Under the pieces are notes generated by a model that did not search any database, was not told the DNA's origin, and worked only from the letters and a program-made list of their open reading frames with translations. A stretch of DNA of 64,000 nucleotides, taken from assembly GCA_964629475.1 (NCBI GenBank), contig CAZVQW010000003.1, positions 62,001 to 126,000 on the forward strand, given 5' to 3'. The translations under genes were made by a program, and so were the position numbers. This stretch comes from SMWD01 sp964629475. Lineage in GTDB: Bacteria; Pseudomonadota; Gammaproteobacteria; Steroidobacterales; GCA-2729495. Below are positions 8,309-17,622 of the stretch, one piece after another (position 1 is the stretch's first letter; the number at the start of each line of letters is the position of its first letter).

Positions 8309-9154
8309 CTATCCGGATGGTTCGCGAAGTATCTTGCTGATGGAACTGACGGGGATCTCGATGTCACTGCCCTGTGCGGTTTGGCCGCCGGCCCAGGCCA
8401 CGGCGAAGACGATCTCGAGTGTGACAGGTAACTTGCCATCGACTCCGCGCAGTTGATCGTAGGCGGCCGCGAGGCGTTGCCAGGTGCCACGCCCGGTCAG
8501 CCCGCGGTTCCTGTTATCAGTTGCGTTAGTCGCCCCGGCAGCACGCAATTCCCGCATCATTTTTGCCAGGCTGTCATAGGTCACCGTCAGCGTCTGGCTG
8601 TCAAGCACGGGCTCGGCGAAACCGCTGGCGGCAAGCAAGTCACCAAGGCCCGGGAGGTCGAAAAATGGCGGGATGTGCGTAAATCGATCCGCAGTAGCCC
8701 AGGACCGGCCGAGTTCGACGAAGCTCGTGCAGCCGAAAGTTGTCAATAACAACAGGCCTTGATCTGACAATACACGGCGCGCTTCGGTCAGTACGACGGC
8801 CGGGTCAGGGCAATGATGCAGCATCAGATTCGAGATCATCAGGTCGATGCAACCGTCGGTCAGCGGCAGGCTCTCAGCATCGGCACACAGTCCCGATTCG
8901 ATCGTGGTCCCGGCGGCGAGCATCGCGGGCGAACTGTCGATCGACAATATTTGCGCCTCGGGAAACCGGTCTTTCAGGCCCGGGGTGGCACCGCCGGTCC
9001 CGGCGCCGAGATCGACGACCCGGCCTGGCTCAGCGACGAGGGTAAGCAGACGTTCAAGCAGGCGTTCACGGACTTCCGCATGCAGGAAATCGCTGGCGTC
9101 GAACCCGTCCGCGGCGCGCGCGAATGCACGGCGAATGCTGGATTGATCGATCAT
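8309..9154 (-). CDS. bioC: Malonyl-ACP O-methyltransferase (biotin synthesis)
   Basis: SAM-dependent class I methyltransferase that caps malonyl-ACP to start the pimeloyl chain of biotin. Motif I is V-V-D-L-G-A-G-T-G-G, followed by I-D-S-S-P-A-M-L and D-L-M-I-S-N-L-M-L-H-H-C, a typical BioC segment. The N-terminus I-R-R-A-F-x-R-A-A-D-G-F-D is also typical. I chose the ATG at 9154 because the family begins here; an in-frame TTG at 9172 would add six residues. About 281 residues. bioB is upstream on the same strand, separated by a REP hairpin. Confidence 0.88.
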   Translation of the reverse strand: MIDQSSIRRAFARAADGFDASDFLHAEVRERLLERLLTLVAEPGRVVDLGAGTGGATPGLKDRFPEAQILSIDSSPAMLAAGTTIESGLCADAESLPLTDGCIDLMISNLMLHHCPDPAVVLTEARRVLSDQGLLLLTTFGCTSFVELGRSWATADRFTHIPPFFDLPGLGDLLAASGFAEPVLDSQTLTVTYDSLAKMMRELRAAGATNATDNRNRGLTGRGTWQRLAAAYDQLRGVDGKLPVTLEIVFAVAWAGGQTAQGSDIEIPVSSISKILREPSG

Positions 9155-9195
9155 AAGACAGTATTGGCACAAACACGGGTTTAGTAAAACAACAC

Positions 9196-9263
9196 TGTGG
9201 GAGCGGCTTTAGCCGCGATTATCTTTTAGTGGCGCGCATATCGCGGCTAAAGCCGCTCCCACA
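9196..9263. repeat. REP-like inverted repeat, copy 2
   Basis: Inverted arms of at least 23 bases (from 9196 and ending at 9263) with the same core as the copy at 3592, in the bioB-bioC interval. The loop sequence is unrelated to copy 1 while the stems are identical, as expected of a mobile palindrome family. Confidence 0.92.
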
Positions 9264-9309
9264 AGTAGATCTATAAGGTTATAGATACCAGTAGTATATG
9301 GGCAGTAAA

Positions 9310-10287
9310 TTAGCCTGCTTCCGGCTGCATGCCCAGCCGACCCAGCAGTTTAAGGTCCCGACCCGTGTCCGGGTTGCCCGTCGTCAGCAGCTTTTCACCG
9401 TAGAAAATTGAATTCGCGCCGGCGAAATAGCACAGAGCCTGCATCTCGTCGCTCATCTCAGTGCGGCCGGCGGACAGGCGGACTTGCGATGCGGGCATCA
9501 GGATGCGGGCGACTGCGATGATGCGAACGAAATCCAGCGGATCGATATCGAGGGGCTTGTCGTCGAGCGGTGTGCCGGCAACCTGGACGAGTTGATTGAT
9601 CGGTACGCTGTTGGGATGTTCGGGCAGTGTTGCAAGCGTTTGCAACATGTCGACCCAGTCGCTTTGCGTCTCGCCCATGCCGACAATGCCACCGCAGCAA
9701 ACATTGAGGCCGGCATCGCGCACGGCCTCGAGCGTGTCGAGTCGGTCCTGATACGACCGTGTCGTGATGACCTCCGGGTAAAACGATTCGGATGTATCGA
9801 GATTGTGGTTGTAGTAATCGAGCCCGGCTTCCTTGAGCTGGTTCGCCTGCTCGGGCTTCAGCATGCCGAGTGTCGCGCAGGTTTCCATGCCGAGTTCATG
9901 CACGGCGGTGACCATGTCGGCGATCGCCGTGAGTTGCTTCGGTTTCGGGTTGCGATATGCGGCACCCATGCAAAAGCGGGTTGCGCCATTGTCTTTTGCC
10001 AGCCTGGCTGCGGCGACGACATCTTCGAGCGGAATCAATTTCTCGCTTTCGACGGTCGTGTCGAAGTGGACGCTCTGCGGACAATAAGCACAGTCTTCCG
10101 GGCAGCCACCGGTCTTGATGCTCAGAAGCGTACTGATCTGTACCCGGTTTGGGTCGAAATAGCGACGGTGTACCGAGTGCGACGTAAAGAGCAGTTCGTT
10201 GAACGGCAATGCGAATAGCCCGGCAACTTCTTCGCGTGACCAGTCGGTACGGATGGAGGAGATGCTGATGGGTTCCGGAGAAGACAT
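9310..10287 (-). CDS. bioB: Biotin synthase
   Basis: 325-residue radical SAM enzyme that inserts sulfur into dethiobiotin. The radical-SAM cluster motif C-x-x-x-C-x-x-C is present in C-P-E-D-C-A-Y-C-P-Q-S, following the family block L-L-S-I-K-T-G-G. Further conserved segments are Y-Y-N-H-N-L-D-T-S, C-C-G-G-I-V-G-M-G-E and L-S-A-G-R-T-E-M-S; the last contains the arginine associated with the [2Fe-2S] cluster. Start M-S-S-P-E-P. It is divergent from comF, with about 100 bases between. Confidence 0.97.
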   Translation of the reverse strand: MSSPEPISISSIRTDWSREEVAGLFALPFNELLFTSHSVHRRYFDPNRVQISTLLSIKTGGCPEDCAYCPQSVHFDTTVESEKLIPLEDVVAAARLAKDNGATRFCMGAAYRNPKPKQLTAIADMVTAVHELGMETCATLGMLKPEQANQLKEAGLDYYNHNLDTSESFYPEVITTRSYQDRLDTLEAVRDAGLNVCCGGIVGMGETQSDWVDMLQTLATLPEHPNSVPINQLVQVAGTPLDDKPLDIDPLDFVRIIAVARILMPASQVRLSAGRTEMSDEMQALCYFAGANSIFYGEKLLTTGNPDTGRDLKLLGRLGMQPEAG

Positions 10288-10387
10288 ATCTTTAGTTGTT
10301 TCGGTCTGTTTAGCGCAGTTTTCGGGGTTGAGACGGCGTGTTGATAGCGAGACAGTATGGAGATCACGCGATTACTGTCAACCTGTC

Positions 10388-11098
10388 ATGCTGCAAAAAG
10401 TTGACAGGCTGCTCGCCAGCCTGTTGCCACGTTCCTGCGTGTTCTGCGGCCTCGATGGCGGCGAGCAGGCCTGTTGTGATGGTTGCCGCTCCGATCTGCC
10501 GTGGATCACCAATCCGTGTCGCCGCTGCGGCATCCCTTTGCCGCGAGAGCATCCGCGGGGCGACTGTGCCGATTGCCGCATTTCAACCGGCGCCGGTTTT
10601 CGCATGCTGTCGGCGCTTATTTATGAGTATCCGGTCAACCGGATAATCGCCGGGGCTAAATTTCGCCAGCGACTTGATTTCGCCGCGTTGCTCGGTGACT
10701 TACTCGGCGACTATCTGTGCGGACCGGCAGGTTTGTCAGCGGCCGAGCGGCCGGATCTCATCGTGCCGGTGCCGCTGCATCGACGCCGACTGGCGACACG
10801 CGGGTTCAACCAGGCCGCCGAAATTGCCGCCCCGGTAGGACGGCGCCTTGAATTGCCGCTGCGCGCCGATGCATGTAGCCGGTTGCGGCACACGATCGAG
10901 CAGCGCTCGCTGACCGGGCGTGCCCGACGTCGTAATCTCGTCGGCGCATTCGAGGTGCAATGTGACCTGACGGGATTGCGTGTTGCGATCGTCGATGATG
11001 TATTCACGACCGGCACGACAGCGCGTGCCGTAGCTGCGGCCATCATGCAGAGCGGTGCCCATGAAGCGCAGATCTGGACCGTAGCGCGGACCGACTGA
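10388..11098 (+). CDS. comF: ComF family phosphoribosyltransferase-like protein
   Basis: 236 residues from the ATG at 10388; upstream in-frame starts overlap bioB. An N-terminal zinc-finger region carries four cysteine pairs (C-V-F-C, C-C-D-G-C, C-R-R-C, C-A-D-C). The C-terminal type I phosphoribosyltransferase domain has the signature V-A-I-V-D-D-V-F-T-T-G-T-T. The family is linked to DNA uptake in naturally competent bacteria. It is often found beside biotin genes, as here. It is convergent with ubiA, with only 2 bases between the stop codons. Confidence 0.9.
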   Translation: MLQKVDRLLASLLPRSCVFCGLDGGEQACCDGCRSDLPWITNPCRRCGIPLPREHPRGDCADCRISTGAGFRMLSALIYEYPVNRIIAGAKFRQRLDFAALLGDLLGDYLCGPAGLSAAERPDLIVPVPLHRRRLATRGFNQAAEIAAPVGRRLELPLRADACSRLRHTIEQRSLTGRARRRNLVGAFEVQCDLTGLRVAIVDDVFTTGTTARAVAAAIMQSGAHEAQIWTVARTD

Positions 11099-11100
11099 TA

Positions 11101-12012
11101 TCAGGCGGTGACGCTGAACGTGTAGTCGAGCAGGATGCCGATAAAGATGACCGCACCGACATAGCGGTTATTCAGGAATGCACGGAAGCACGCGTCGGGT
11201 TGGCGTCGCCGGATTAAAAAGTACTGGTAGATAAAGAACAGGCCGGCGATCAGTGTACCGGCAAAATACCAGGCGCCGAGGTGCGCAGCCGCACCAATCA
11301 GCCAGAACGCCAGCATCAGGATGACCTGCAGTAGCGTAATGATGAATACATCGGCGCCGGCGAACAGGATGGCGGTGGATTTAACGCCGAGTTTCAGATC
11401 GTCTTCGCGATCGACCATCGCGTACATCGTGTCGTAGATCACGGCCCAGACGACGACAGCCAGCCAGATCAGCCAGGCCAGCCGGGGGATTTCACCGGTT
11501 TGGGCGGCGAATGCCATCGGAATACTCCAGCCGAATGCCGCACCGAGAATCAGTTGCGGGGCTGCGATCAGGCGTTTCATGAACGGATACAGGATCGTCA
11601 GGATGGCGGCGATTACGGCCAGTGCCTGGGTCAGTGGATCGAGCGTCAGGACCAGTGCGATTGCTATGAGTCCGAGCGCGATAAACAGCACGATAGCCTC
11701 TGCGGGGGTGACCGTGCCGCTGGCCAGCGGCCGGTCTTGCGTGCGCGCCACACTGGCATCGATCTTCCGGTCCGCGAAATCATTGAGGACGCAGCCAGCC
11801 GACCTCATGACAATCACGCCGATGACAAACACGAGGAAAATGCGTGGATCGGGATGCCCCTCGCCGGCAATCCACAGGCCCCAGAGTGTCGGCCACAACA
11901 ATAACCAGGTGCCGATCGGCTTATCGAGGCGCATCAGCATTGCGTATTGCCGTACCTGCCTGGTCAACTCGGTAGTCATCGAGCGGTTCGGGTTTTGCGG
12001 GGGGGTTGGCAT
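11101..12012 (-). CDS. ubiA: 4-hydroxybenzoate polyprenyltransferase
   Basis: Integral membrane prenyltransferase of ubiquinone synthesis that attaches the polyprenyl tail to 4-hydroxybenzoate. The first Asp-rich motif is N-D-F-A-D-R-K-I-D, the second is D-R-E-D-D (in M-V-D-R-E-D-D). The N-terminal block D-K-P-I-G-T-W-L-L-L-W-P-T-L-W is diagnostic. About eight hydrophobic helices. Starts at 12012 (303 residues) or 11979 (292 residues) are both possible; neither has a clear ribosome site. Confidence 0.93.
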   Translation of the reverse strand: MPTPPQNPNRSMTTELTRQVRQYAMLMRLDKPIGTWLLLWPTLWGLWIAGEGHPDPRIFLVFVIGVIVMRSAGCVLNDFADRKIDASVARTQDRPLASGTVTPAEAIVLFIALGLIAIALVLTLDPLTQALAVIAAILTILYPFMKRLIAAPQLILGAAFGWSIPMAFAAQTGEIPRLAWLIWLAVVVWAVIYDTMYAMVDREDDLKLGVKSTAILFAGADVFIITLLQVILMLAFWLIGAAAHLGAWYFAGTLIAGLFFIYQYFLIRRRQPDACFRAFLNNRYVGAVIFIGILLDYTFSVTA

Positions 12013-12124
12013 GCGTGAAGAATACCAGTCGGGAGTCCCGGGGACAGTGACCTTAGTTCAATAGTTGAGGATTTTTTGGGGCTTTGTTGTGGCAAGTTGC
12101 CGCGTCTCTTGGTTCTTTCCCTGA

Positions 12125-12437
12125 CCGGTTTTCTTTCTCCGTTGACCCCTCTGAAACGCCGCTGCCATAAACTTGTCCCAGCTTATAGGGCTCTGGGTCG
12201 CGACTGAATGTTTCACCCCAAGGGCACTTCCTTCGGGCGCAGAGGGGTCAACGAAGAAAAAAACCGGGACACGCCCGTGGTATGCACACCAGGCATTCGT
12301 CATCGTTCCACTAACGTGTCGAAGGCCTTTTGTGCCGGGTATACCTCTCGGAAACATTCAGGCGCGACACATGGTCCTTTGAATCAGAAAGATTCAAGGA
12401 TAGCGGCGTTTCAGAGAGGTATACCCGGCACAAAAGG
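12125..12437. repeat. Mosaic of two large palindromes between recG and ubiA
   Basis: The 462-bp interval 12013-12474 holds no credible gene. Palindrome A pairs 12125-12152 with 12241-12267 (one gap and few mismatches). Palindrome B pairs 12326-12355 with 12408-12437, 29 of 30 bases matching, and contains a smaller hairpin around G-A-T-T-C-A-A-G-G near 12391. A 15-base segment inside A (12150-12164, C-T-C-T-G-A-A-A-C-G-C-C-G-C-T) is the exact inverse of 12402-12416 in B, so the two units are related. Short frames on both strands here are products of the palindromes. Confidence 0.85.
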
Positions 12438-12474
12438 TCGATCAGGGAAAGAGCACGAACCGTGCCGCCCTTCC

Positions 12475-14547
12475 TCAGACCCGACCAAAACGGCTACTTG
12501 CCCCAATCCAGCGATTGATCAATTCGTTGACCGCATCCGGCGCAGTGTCCAGTAATTCTGCGGCGATGGTTTGCACCGTCGGCGCGAGGTCTGCGTCGCG
12601 AATCAGGTCGGCGACACGCAACTGCATCAGGCCGGTCTGACGGGTACCGAGGACTTCTCCCGGGCCCCGTAACTCCAGGTCGTGTTGTGCAATTTCAAAG
12701 CCGTCGTTCGTGTCGCGTAACACGCCGATGCGGCGTTTCGCCATTGCCGACAAGGGCGGGCGATACAAAAGTACACAGTGACTCGAAGTCGTGCCGCGGC
12801 CGACTCTCCCGCGTAGCTGATGCAATTGTGACAAGCCCAGGCGTTCCGAATTTTCGATGATCATCAGCGTTGCTTCCGGTACGTCTACGCCCACTTCGAT
12901 GACCGTCGTTGCGACAAGGACCTGTGTTTTCCCGGCCGCAAATGCGTGCATGGCGCGCTCTTTGTCATTCGGCTTCATGCGTCCGTGTATCAGGCCAACC
13001 GACAGATCCGGTAATGCGGTGACGAGCATCGCGTGAGTCGATTCAGCGGCCTGCGATTCGATGGCGTCGGAGTCCTCGATCAACGGGCAAACCCAGTAGG
13101 CCCGTTGACCCGCATGGCATGCATTGCTGACTCGCGTGACTATTTCGGCGCGTCGCTCTTCGGGTACGGCAACTGTCTGGATCGGTTGTCGGCCCGGCGG
13201 CAGTTCGCGAATGACCGAGGTATCCAGATCGGCGTATGCCGTCATGGCCAGCGTGCGTGGAATTGGCGTCGCAGTCATGACGAGTTGATGCGGCAATGCC
13301 GTGCCGTCCCTGCCCTTCTCCATCAGGCTCAGTCGCTGGTGGACGCCGAAACGATGTTGTTCGTCGACGATAACCAGTGCGAGGCTGTGGTAATCGAGAC
13401 CTTCCTGGAACAAAGCATGCGTTCCGACGATGACGGATGCGTCACCGTTGCCGATCGCCGTGTAAACCTGTTCACGTGCTTTCTTCGTCAGGCTGCCGGA
13501 CAGCCATGCAACCGTGATGCCGAGGGGCGTCAGCCACTGGGCAAAGCTGTCGCGATGTTGCTCACCGAGCAGTTCAGTCGGCGCCATGATGGTAACCTGG
13601 TGGCCTTCGGCGACAGCCATTAGTGCCGCTGCTGCTGCAACGACTGTTTTACCGCAGCCGACATCGCCCTGTAACAGCCGCATCATGGGATGGATGCCGG
13701 TGAGGTCGGTCTCAATCTCGTCGAGCACGGCATGCTGGTCACCGGTCAGCTCGAATGGCAGTGCGGTCAGAAACCGATCACGTAACTCGTGTTTGCCGGT
13801 TAGCGAAACGGCCGGTCTGGTTCGGTTTTGATCGCGAATCCTGCGCAGGCTCAGGTGATGGGCCAGCATTTCTTCGAGCGCGAGGCGTCGCTGACATGCG
13901 TGCGTGCCGGCCGCGAGGGTGGCGAGATCCACGTCGGGCGGCGGGCGATGCAGGGTACGGATCGAAGTTTCGAGATCCGGCAGCCCGGCAGCGGTCGTGA
14001 ATTGTGCCGGAATCCAATCAGTGACTTGCGGCAGAAACCGGTCGATGGCCTGATTGACGAGGTTGCGTAAACGCGGTTGCTGTAAGCCTTCGGTCGTCGG
14101 ATAAATCGGTGTCAGGGCATCTTCCAGATCGGGTTCGCTTCCCGGAGCGAGTATGCGGTACTCCGGGTGAATGATCTCGAATCCACCCGGTCCCTTGCGA
14201 ATTTCACCGTAACAACGCACGCGCACGCCCTGTTTGAGCCCGGCCTGTTGCGCACGGGAAAAATAAAAGAAGCGCAGCGTTAGTTGACCCGTGCCGTCGA
14301 CAATCCTGACGAGCAGTGTGCGCCGACGCCGAAAAACGATTTCGGTCAACGCGACTTCGCCCTCGACGACGGTACGCAGCCCCGGGACCGTCGCCCCGAG
14401 CGGTGTCAGACGGGTTCGATCTTCGTAGCGTTGCGGCAGCAGAAACAGCAGGTCGAGCGGACCCTCGATGTTCAGTTTCGCCAGGCGTTCTGCCAGCGCT
14501 GGCCCGACGCCGCGCAGGCTCTTTAGATCAGCCGTGTGCACCGGCAC
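12475..14547 (-). CDS. recG: ATP-dependent DNA helicase RecG
   Basis: 690-residue helicase that remodels stalled replication forks and branched DNA. The N-terminal wedge (OB) domain begins L-K-S-L-R-G-V-G-P-A-L-A-E. Walker A is G-D-V-G-C-G-K-T, the DEAD-box variant is D-E-Q-H, and motif III is T-A-T-P-I-P-R-T. Motif VI lies in Q-L-R-G-R-V-G-R-G. Length is normal. It is 12 bases downstream of ridA in the rpoZ-spoT-ridA-recG series. Confidence 0.97.
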   Translation of the reverse strand: MPVHTADLKSLRGVGPALAERLAKLNIEGPLDLLFLLPQRYEDRTRLTPLGATVPGLRTVVEGEVALTEIVFRRRRTLLVRIVDGTGQLTLRFFYFSRAQQAGLKQGVRVRCYGEIRKGPGGFEIIHPEYRILAPGSEPDLEDALTPIYPTTEGLQQPRLRNLVNQAIDRFLPQVTDWIPAQFTTAAGLPDLETSIRTLHRPPPDVDLATLAAGTHACQRRLALEEMLAHHLSLRRIRDQNRTRPAVSLTGKHELRDRFLTALPFELTGDQHAVLDEIETDLTGIHPMMRLLQGDVGCGKTVVAAAAALMAVAEGHQVTIMAPTELLGEQHRDSFAQWLTPLGITVAWLSGSLTKKAREQVYTAIGNGDASVIVGTHALFQEGLDYHSLALVIVDEQHRFGVHQRLSLMEKGRDGTALPHQLVMTATPIPRTLAMTAYADLDTSVIRELPPGRQPIQTVAVPEERRAEIVTRVSNACHAGQRAYWVCPLIEDSDAIESQAAESTHAMLVTALPDLSVGLIHGRMKPNDKERAMHAFAAGKTQVLVATTVIEVGVDVPEATLMIIENSERLGLSQLHQLRGRVGRGTTSSHCVLLYRPPLSAMAKRRIGVLRDTNDGFEIAQHDLELRGPGEVLGTRQTGLMQLRVADLIRDADLAPTVQTIAAELLDTAPDAVNELINRWIGASSRFGRV

Positions 14548-14559
14548 CTCTTCCGGTTT

Positions 14560-14943
14560 TCAGACCGTCAGGATCGCATCTGCCTCGACGGTCGCACCAC
14601 GCGGTAATGACGCGACGCCGAGTGCGGCCCGCGCCGGATACGGTAATTTGAAGTATTCGGCCATGATTTCATTGACACTTGTGAAATGCGCAAGGTCCGT
14701 CAGGTAGACAGTGATTTTGACGGCATTGGCCAGCGATGCGCCAGCGCCGGTAGCGACCGCTTCGAGGTTGTCGAATACCTGGCGAATCTGTTGTTCGACA
14801 TCGTCGGCACCGACCAGCTCGCCGGTTTGTGGATCGAGCGGAATCTGACCCGATATGAAGACGAGGTTGCCGGATTGAATCGCCTGCGAATAGGTGCCGA
14901 TGGCTGCCGGCGCCGCGTCGGTCTGAATTGCTGTTCTGTTCAC
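14560..14943 (-). CDS. ridA: RidA family enamine/imine deaminase
   Basis: 127 residues, the normal size for RidA (YjgF/YER057c/UK114). Family features are the N-terminal A-P-A-A-I-G-T-Y-S-Q-A, the I-S-G-Q-I-P-L-D-P block, and the C-terminal L-P-R-G-A-T-V-E-A-D. The family arginine appears in Y-P-A-R-A-A-L-G-V. It hydrolyses reactive 2-aminoacrylate and related imines released by PLP enzymes. It sits between spoT and recG with gaps of under 20 bases, so it is co-transcribed with them. Confidence 0.94.
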   Translation of the reverse strand: MNRTAIQTDAAPAAIGTYSQAIQSGNLVFISGQIPLDPQTGELVGADDVEQQIRQVFDNLEAVATGAGASLANAVKITVYLTDLAHFTSVNEIMAEYFKLPYPARAALGVASLPRGATVEADAILTV

Positions 14944-14960
14944 GATTAACCTCTTTAGTG

Positions 14961-17117
14961 TTATGCGCAGCTGCGGGTGATTCTTTTGACCGCATGCATC
15001 GGGCGGATTTTGCGGATGACGTTAGCCAGGTGGATGCGGTCGCGCACGAGTATCAGGAAAGTGATATCCATATAGTTTTTTTCCTGCCGCTCGTCGAGGG
15101 AAACTTGCTCGATATTCGAGCCGGTGTCCGCTATGGCGGCAGCAATCTCGGCCAGCACGCCGGGCTTGTCCGTGATTTCGACCACGATCTCGGCCTGGAA
15201 TTCGCGCTCGATCGTTTTCTCCCAGTGAACGGTAATCCATTTGTCGGGTTGTTTGCGAAAGTCGCTGAGGTTTCCGCAGATGCTGCGGTGTACGACAAGA
15301 CCACGCCCGGAGCTCAGGTAGCCCATGACCGTATCGCCGGGAATCGGGTAACAGCAACGCGCATAACGGATGATCAGGCTTTCCGTGCCGGCGATTGCAA
15401 TAGGAGAACCGATGTCTGCGGCGGAGCTGTCGGCCGATGGGCCTTCGAGCAGGATTTTCGCCACGAGCGGTGCGAGGCGCTCACCAAGCCCGACTTTTTC
15501 GAACAATTCATCGGCGTCGTTCATGCCATATTCGTCGAGCATTGACTTCATCCGGCCACGGCTGATTTTGCGCAGGGAACTGCCGGTGTCGCGTAATGAC
15601 TGATTCAACAGACGTCGACCGAGATCCCGCGCCTCACCATGATGCAGGTTCTTGAGATACTGGCGCACACTGTAACGCGCCTTTGCCGTAACAACGAAGT
15701 TGACCCAGCGGGGATCGGGGTTTGCACTCTTGGCTGTGATGATCTCGACGGTCTGCCCGTTCTTGATCTGTGTCCGCAATGGCACGAGCCGTCGATCTAT
15801 CTTGGCTGCAACACAACGGTTGCCGATGTCGGTATGCACAGCGTAGGCGAAGTCGATACATGTCGCGCCGCGCGGTAATCGCATTATCGTCCCCTTCGGC
15901 GTGAAGACATAGACATTATCGGGGAACAGGTCGACCTTGACGTGCTCCATGAACTCCTCGGAGTTCGCCGCCGACTGCATATCGCTGACACTCTTGAGCC
16001 ATTCGCGTGCGCGCACCTGCGGCGGGATAATTTTCTTGTCCGTCGCTTTGTATTGCCAGTGTGCAGCGATGCCACTTTCGGCAACCTGGTTCATTTGTTC
16101 GGTGCGAATCTGGACTTCAATCGGTATGGCGTTCGGGCCGAGCAGCGTCGTGTGCAGTGATTCATAACCGTTGACGCGCGGTATCGCAATAAAATCCTTG
16201 AAGCGCCCGGGAACCGGTTTATACAGTTGGTGGGCAATACCCAGCGCGCGATAGCACTCATCCGGTGACTGGACGACGATGCGGAAACCAAAGACATCGG
16301 TAATTTCGCTCAGAGAGCGGCGCTTTTCCATCATCTTGCGGTAGATGCTGTACAGGTTTTTCTGTCGGCCATTGACCTGGTTCGTGATGCCGGCCTTGTC
16401 GAGTGAAGTGCCGAGTCGGCCGGATATCTTGCGAATGAGCTGGCGTTGATTGCCTTGTGTTATTTTCACCGCCTTGTCGAGTACACGATACCGATATGGG
16501 TAGGCGAACTCGAAGCCAAGCGTCTCGAGTTCTGTTTTGATGTTATAGACACCGAGTCGGTTTGCGATTGGTGCGTAGATTTCCAGTGTTTCACGAGCGA
16601 TGCGATGTTGTTTGTTGGCCGGCAACGCACTGAGTGTCTGCATGTTGTGCAGGCGATCGGCAATCTTCAGCAGAATAACGCGGATATCTTCGACCATCGC
16701 AAGCATCATCTTGCGAAAACTTTCCACCTGGGCCTCGGCGCGCGAATCGAACGATAACTGATCCAGTTTGCTGACACCGTCGACAATGCCGGCGATTTCC
16801 TGTCCGAAGCGATCGGCGATTTGTTCCTTGGCCGTCGGCGTGTCTTCGATGACGTCGTGCATGATCGCCGCAGCGATACTCTGATAGTCGAGGTACAGGT
16901 CGGCAAGGATGCCGGCTACGGCAACCGGATGCGTGATATACGGTTCGCCCGAGTAGCGGCGCTGACCTTCATGTGCCTGCGAACCGAACTCATACGCGTC
17001 AACGATGATGTCCAGTTGATCCGGCGGCAGGTACTTGAGCTTGGACAGCAGATTCTTGAATCCCGAGCCGCGGCGGGTCAATGGCAAATGATTCAGAATT
17101 GAGGCGGCGTAATCCAT
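14961..17117 (-). CDS. spoT: Bifunctional (p)ppGpp synthetase/hydrolase
   Basis: 718 residues with the long RSH layout. The HD hydrolase domain has H-P-V-A-V-A and M-H-D-V-I-E-D-T. The synthetase domain has R-Q-K-N-L-Y-S-I-Y-R-K-M and R-F-K-D-F-I-A-I-P. The TGS domain starts at V-Y-V-F-T-P-K-G, and a C-terminal ACT domain holds T-D-K-P-G-V-L-A-E. The R-F-K-D rather than E-F-D-D charge pattern and the intact H-D pair indicate a bifunctional Rel/SpoT type rather than RelA. It follows rpoZ, the usual arrangement, with a terminator-like hairpin between. Confidence 0.97.
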   Translation of the reverse strand: MDYAASILNHLPLTRRGSGFKNLLSKLKYLPPDQLDIIVDAYEFGSQAHEGQRRYSGEPYITHPVAVAGILADLYLDYQSIAAAIMHDVIEDTPTAKEQIADRFGQEIAGIVDGVSKLDQLSFDSRAEAQVESFRKMMLAMVEDIRVILLKIADRLHNMQTLSALPANKQHRIARETLEIYAPIANRLGVYNIKTELETLGFEFAYPYRYRVLDKAVKITQGNQRQLIRKISGRLGTSLDKAGITNQVNGRQKNLYSIYRKMMEKRRSLSEITDVFGFRIVVQSPDECYRALGIAHQLYKPVPGRFKDFIAIPRVNGYESLHTTLLGPNAIPIEVQIRTEQMNQVAESGIAAHWQYKATDKKIIPPQVRAREWLKSVSDMQSAANSEEFMEHVKVDLFPDNVYVFTPKGTIMRLPRGATCIDFAYAVHTDIGNRCVAAKIDRRLVPLRTQIKNGQTVEIITAKSANPDPRWVNFVVTAKARYSVRQYLKNLHHGEARDLGRRLLNQSLRDTGSSLRKISRGRMKSMLDEYGMNDADELFEKVGLGERLAPLVAKILLEGPSADSSAADIGSPIAIAGTESLIIRYARCCYPIPGDTVMGYLSSGRGLVVHRSICGNLSDFRKQPDKWITVHWEKTIEREFQAEIVVEITDKPGVLAEIAAAIADTGSNIEQVSLDERQEKNYMDITFLILVRDRIHLANVIRKIRPMHAVKRITRSCA

Positions 17118-17164
17118 TAGCCGATTCTACCGTACCGTTTGCCCGGGCACCGTTTGCCAAATGC

Positions 17165-17188
17165 AAAAGGCCGGCTAGGCCGGCCTTT
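17165..17188 (-). terminator. Hairpin downstream of rpoZ
   Basis: An A-A-A-G-G-C-C-G-G-C-C / G-C-C-G-G-C-C-T-T-T palindrome, with a short T-run on the minus strand after the stem. It lies between the rpoZ stop and the spoT start, so it is probably a partial intrinsic terminator or processing hairpin that lowers spoT relative to rpoZ. Confidence 0.7.
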
Positions 17189-17229
17189 GTCATAATGCGG
17201 AGCTGATTTAATGCTCGCTGGCGAAGAAT

Positions 17230-17538
17230 TCAGGGTGCCCGACCGTCCTCCGGGACATTCCGCAGGACCGGCGGCAACGGTGCTTCGGCGAGCAGGCGTT
17301 CAGCCTCTTCGCTGCTCAAAAGATCCTCTTCGGGCTGATCGATTTCTTCCAGGATCTGTTCGTTGATCAGGCCTTCTGCGATTTCCCGCAATGCAACAAC
17401 CGTCGGCTTGTCATTTTCCCATTCGACCAGAGGCTCCGCCCCGTTTGCGAGCTTGCGCGCGCGCTTTGCAGCGACGATGACCAGTTCGAACAGGTTGTCG
17501 ATCTGATGCGTACAATCTTCTACGGTGATGCGAGCCAT
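17230..17538 (-). CDS. rpoZ: RNA polymerase omega subunit
   Basis: 102 residues starting M-A-R-I-T-V-E-D-C, the invariant omega N-terminus. The core block F-E-L-V-x-x-A-A-x-R-A-R-x-L and the P-T-V-V-A-L-R-E-I-A segment follow. The C-terminal tail is acidic (Q-P-E-E-D-L-L-S-S-E-E-A-E). Omega aids RNA polymerase assembly and forms one ppGpp-binding site, which fits its linkage to spoT. Confidence 0.96.
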   Translation of the reverse strand: MARITVEDCTHQIDNLFELVIVAAKRARKLANGAEPLVEWENDKPTVVALREIAEGLINEQILEEIDQPEEDLLSSEEAERLLAEAPLPPVLRNVPEDGRAP

Positions 17539-17622
17539 GCGTTGATTCCGTTGGTTTTCAGGGACCGGAAGCCTACCGGGTCACGACCTCAAAGGCAACA
17601 ATGCAGGGGTCGTTTCAGGTGC

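Noticed and set aside
8262..8456. 64-residue plus-strand frame after the 8136 promoter
   Set aside because: Overlaps bioC antisense, no ribosome site and no recognisable protein pattern.
12031..12052. Short C-C-G-G-G-G-A-C-A-G-T-G-A-C-C-T-T string before ubiA, resembling a RAYT-flank motif
   Set aside because: No inverted partner in the interval; too short to call.
12058..12555. Two overlapping frames (99 aa minus, 115 aa plus) between ubiA and recG
   Set aside because: Both are made largely of the palindromic repeats, share similar peptide strings on opposite strands and lack ribosome sites.
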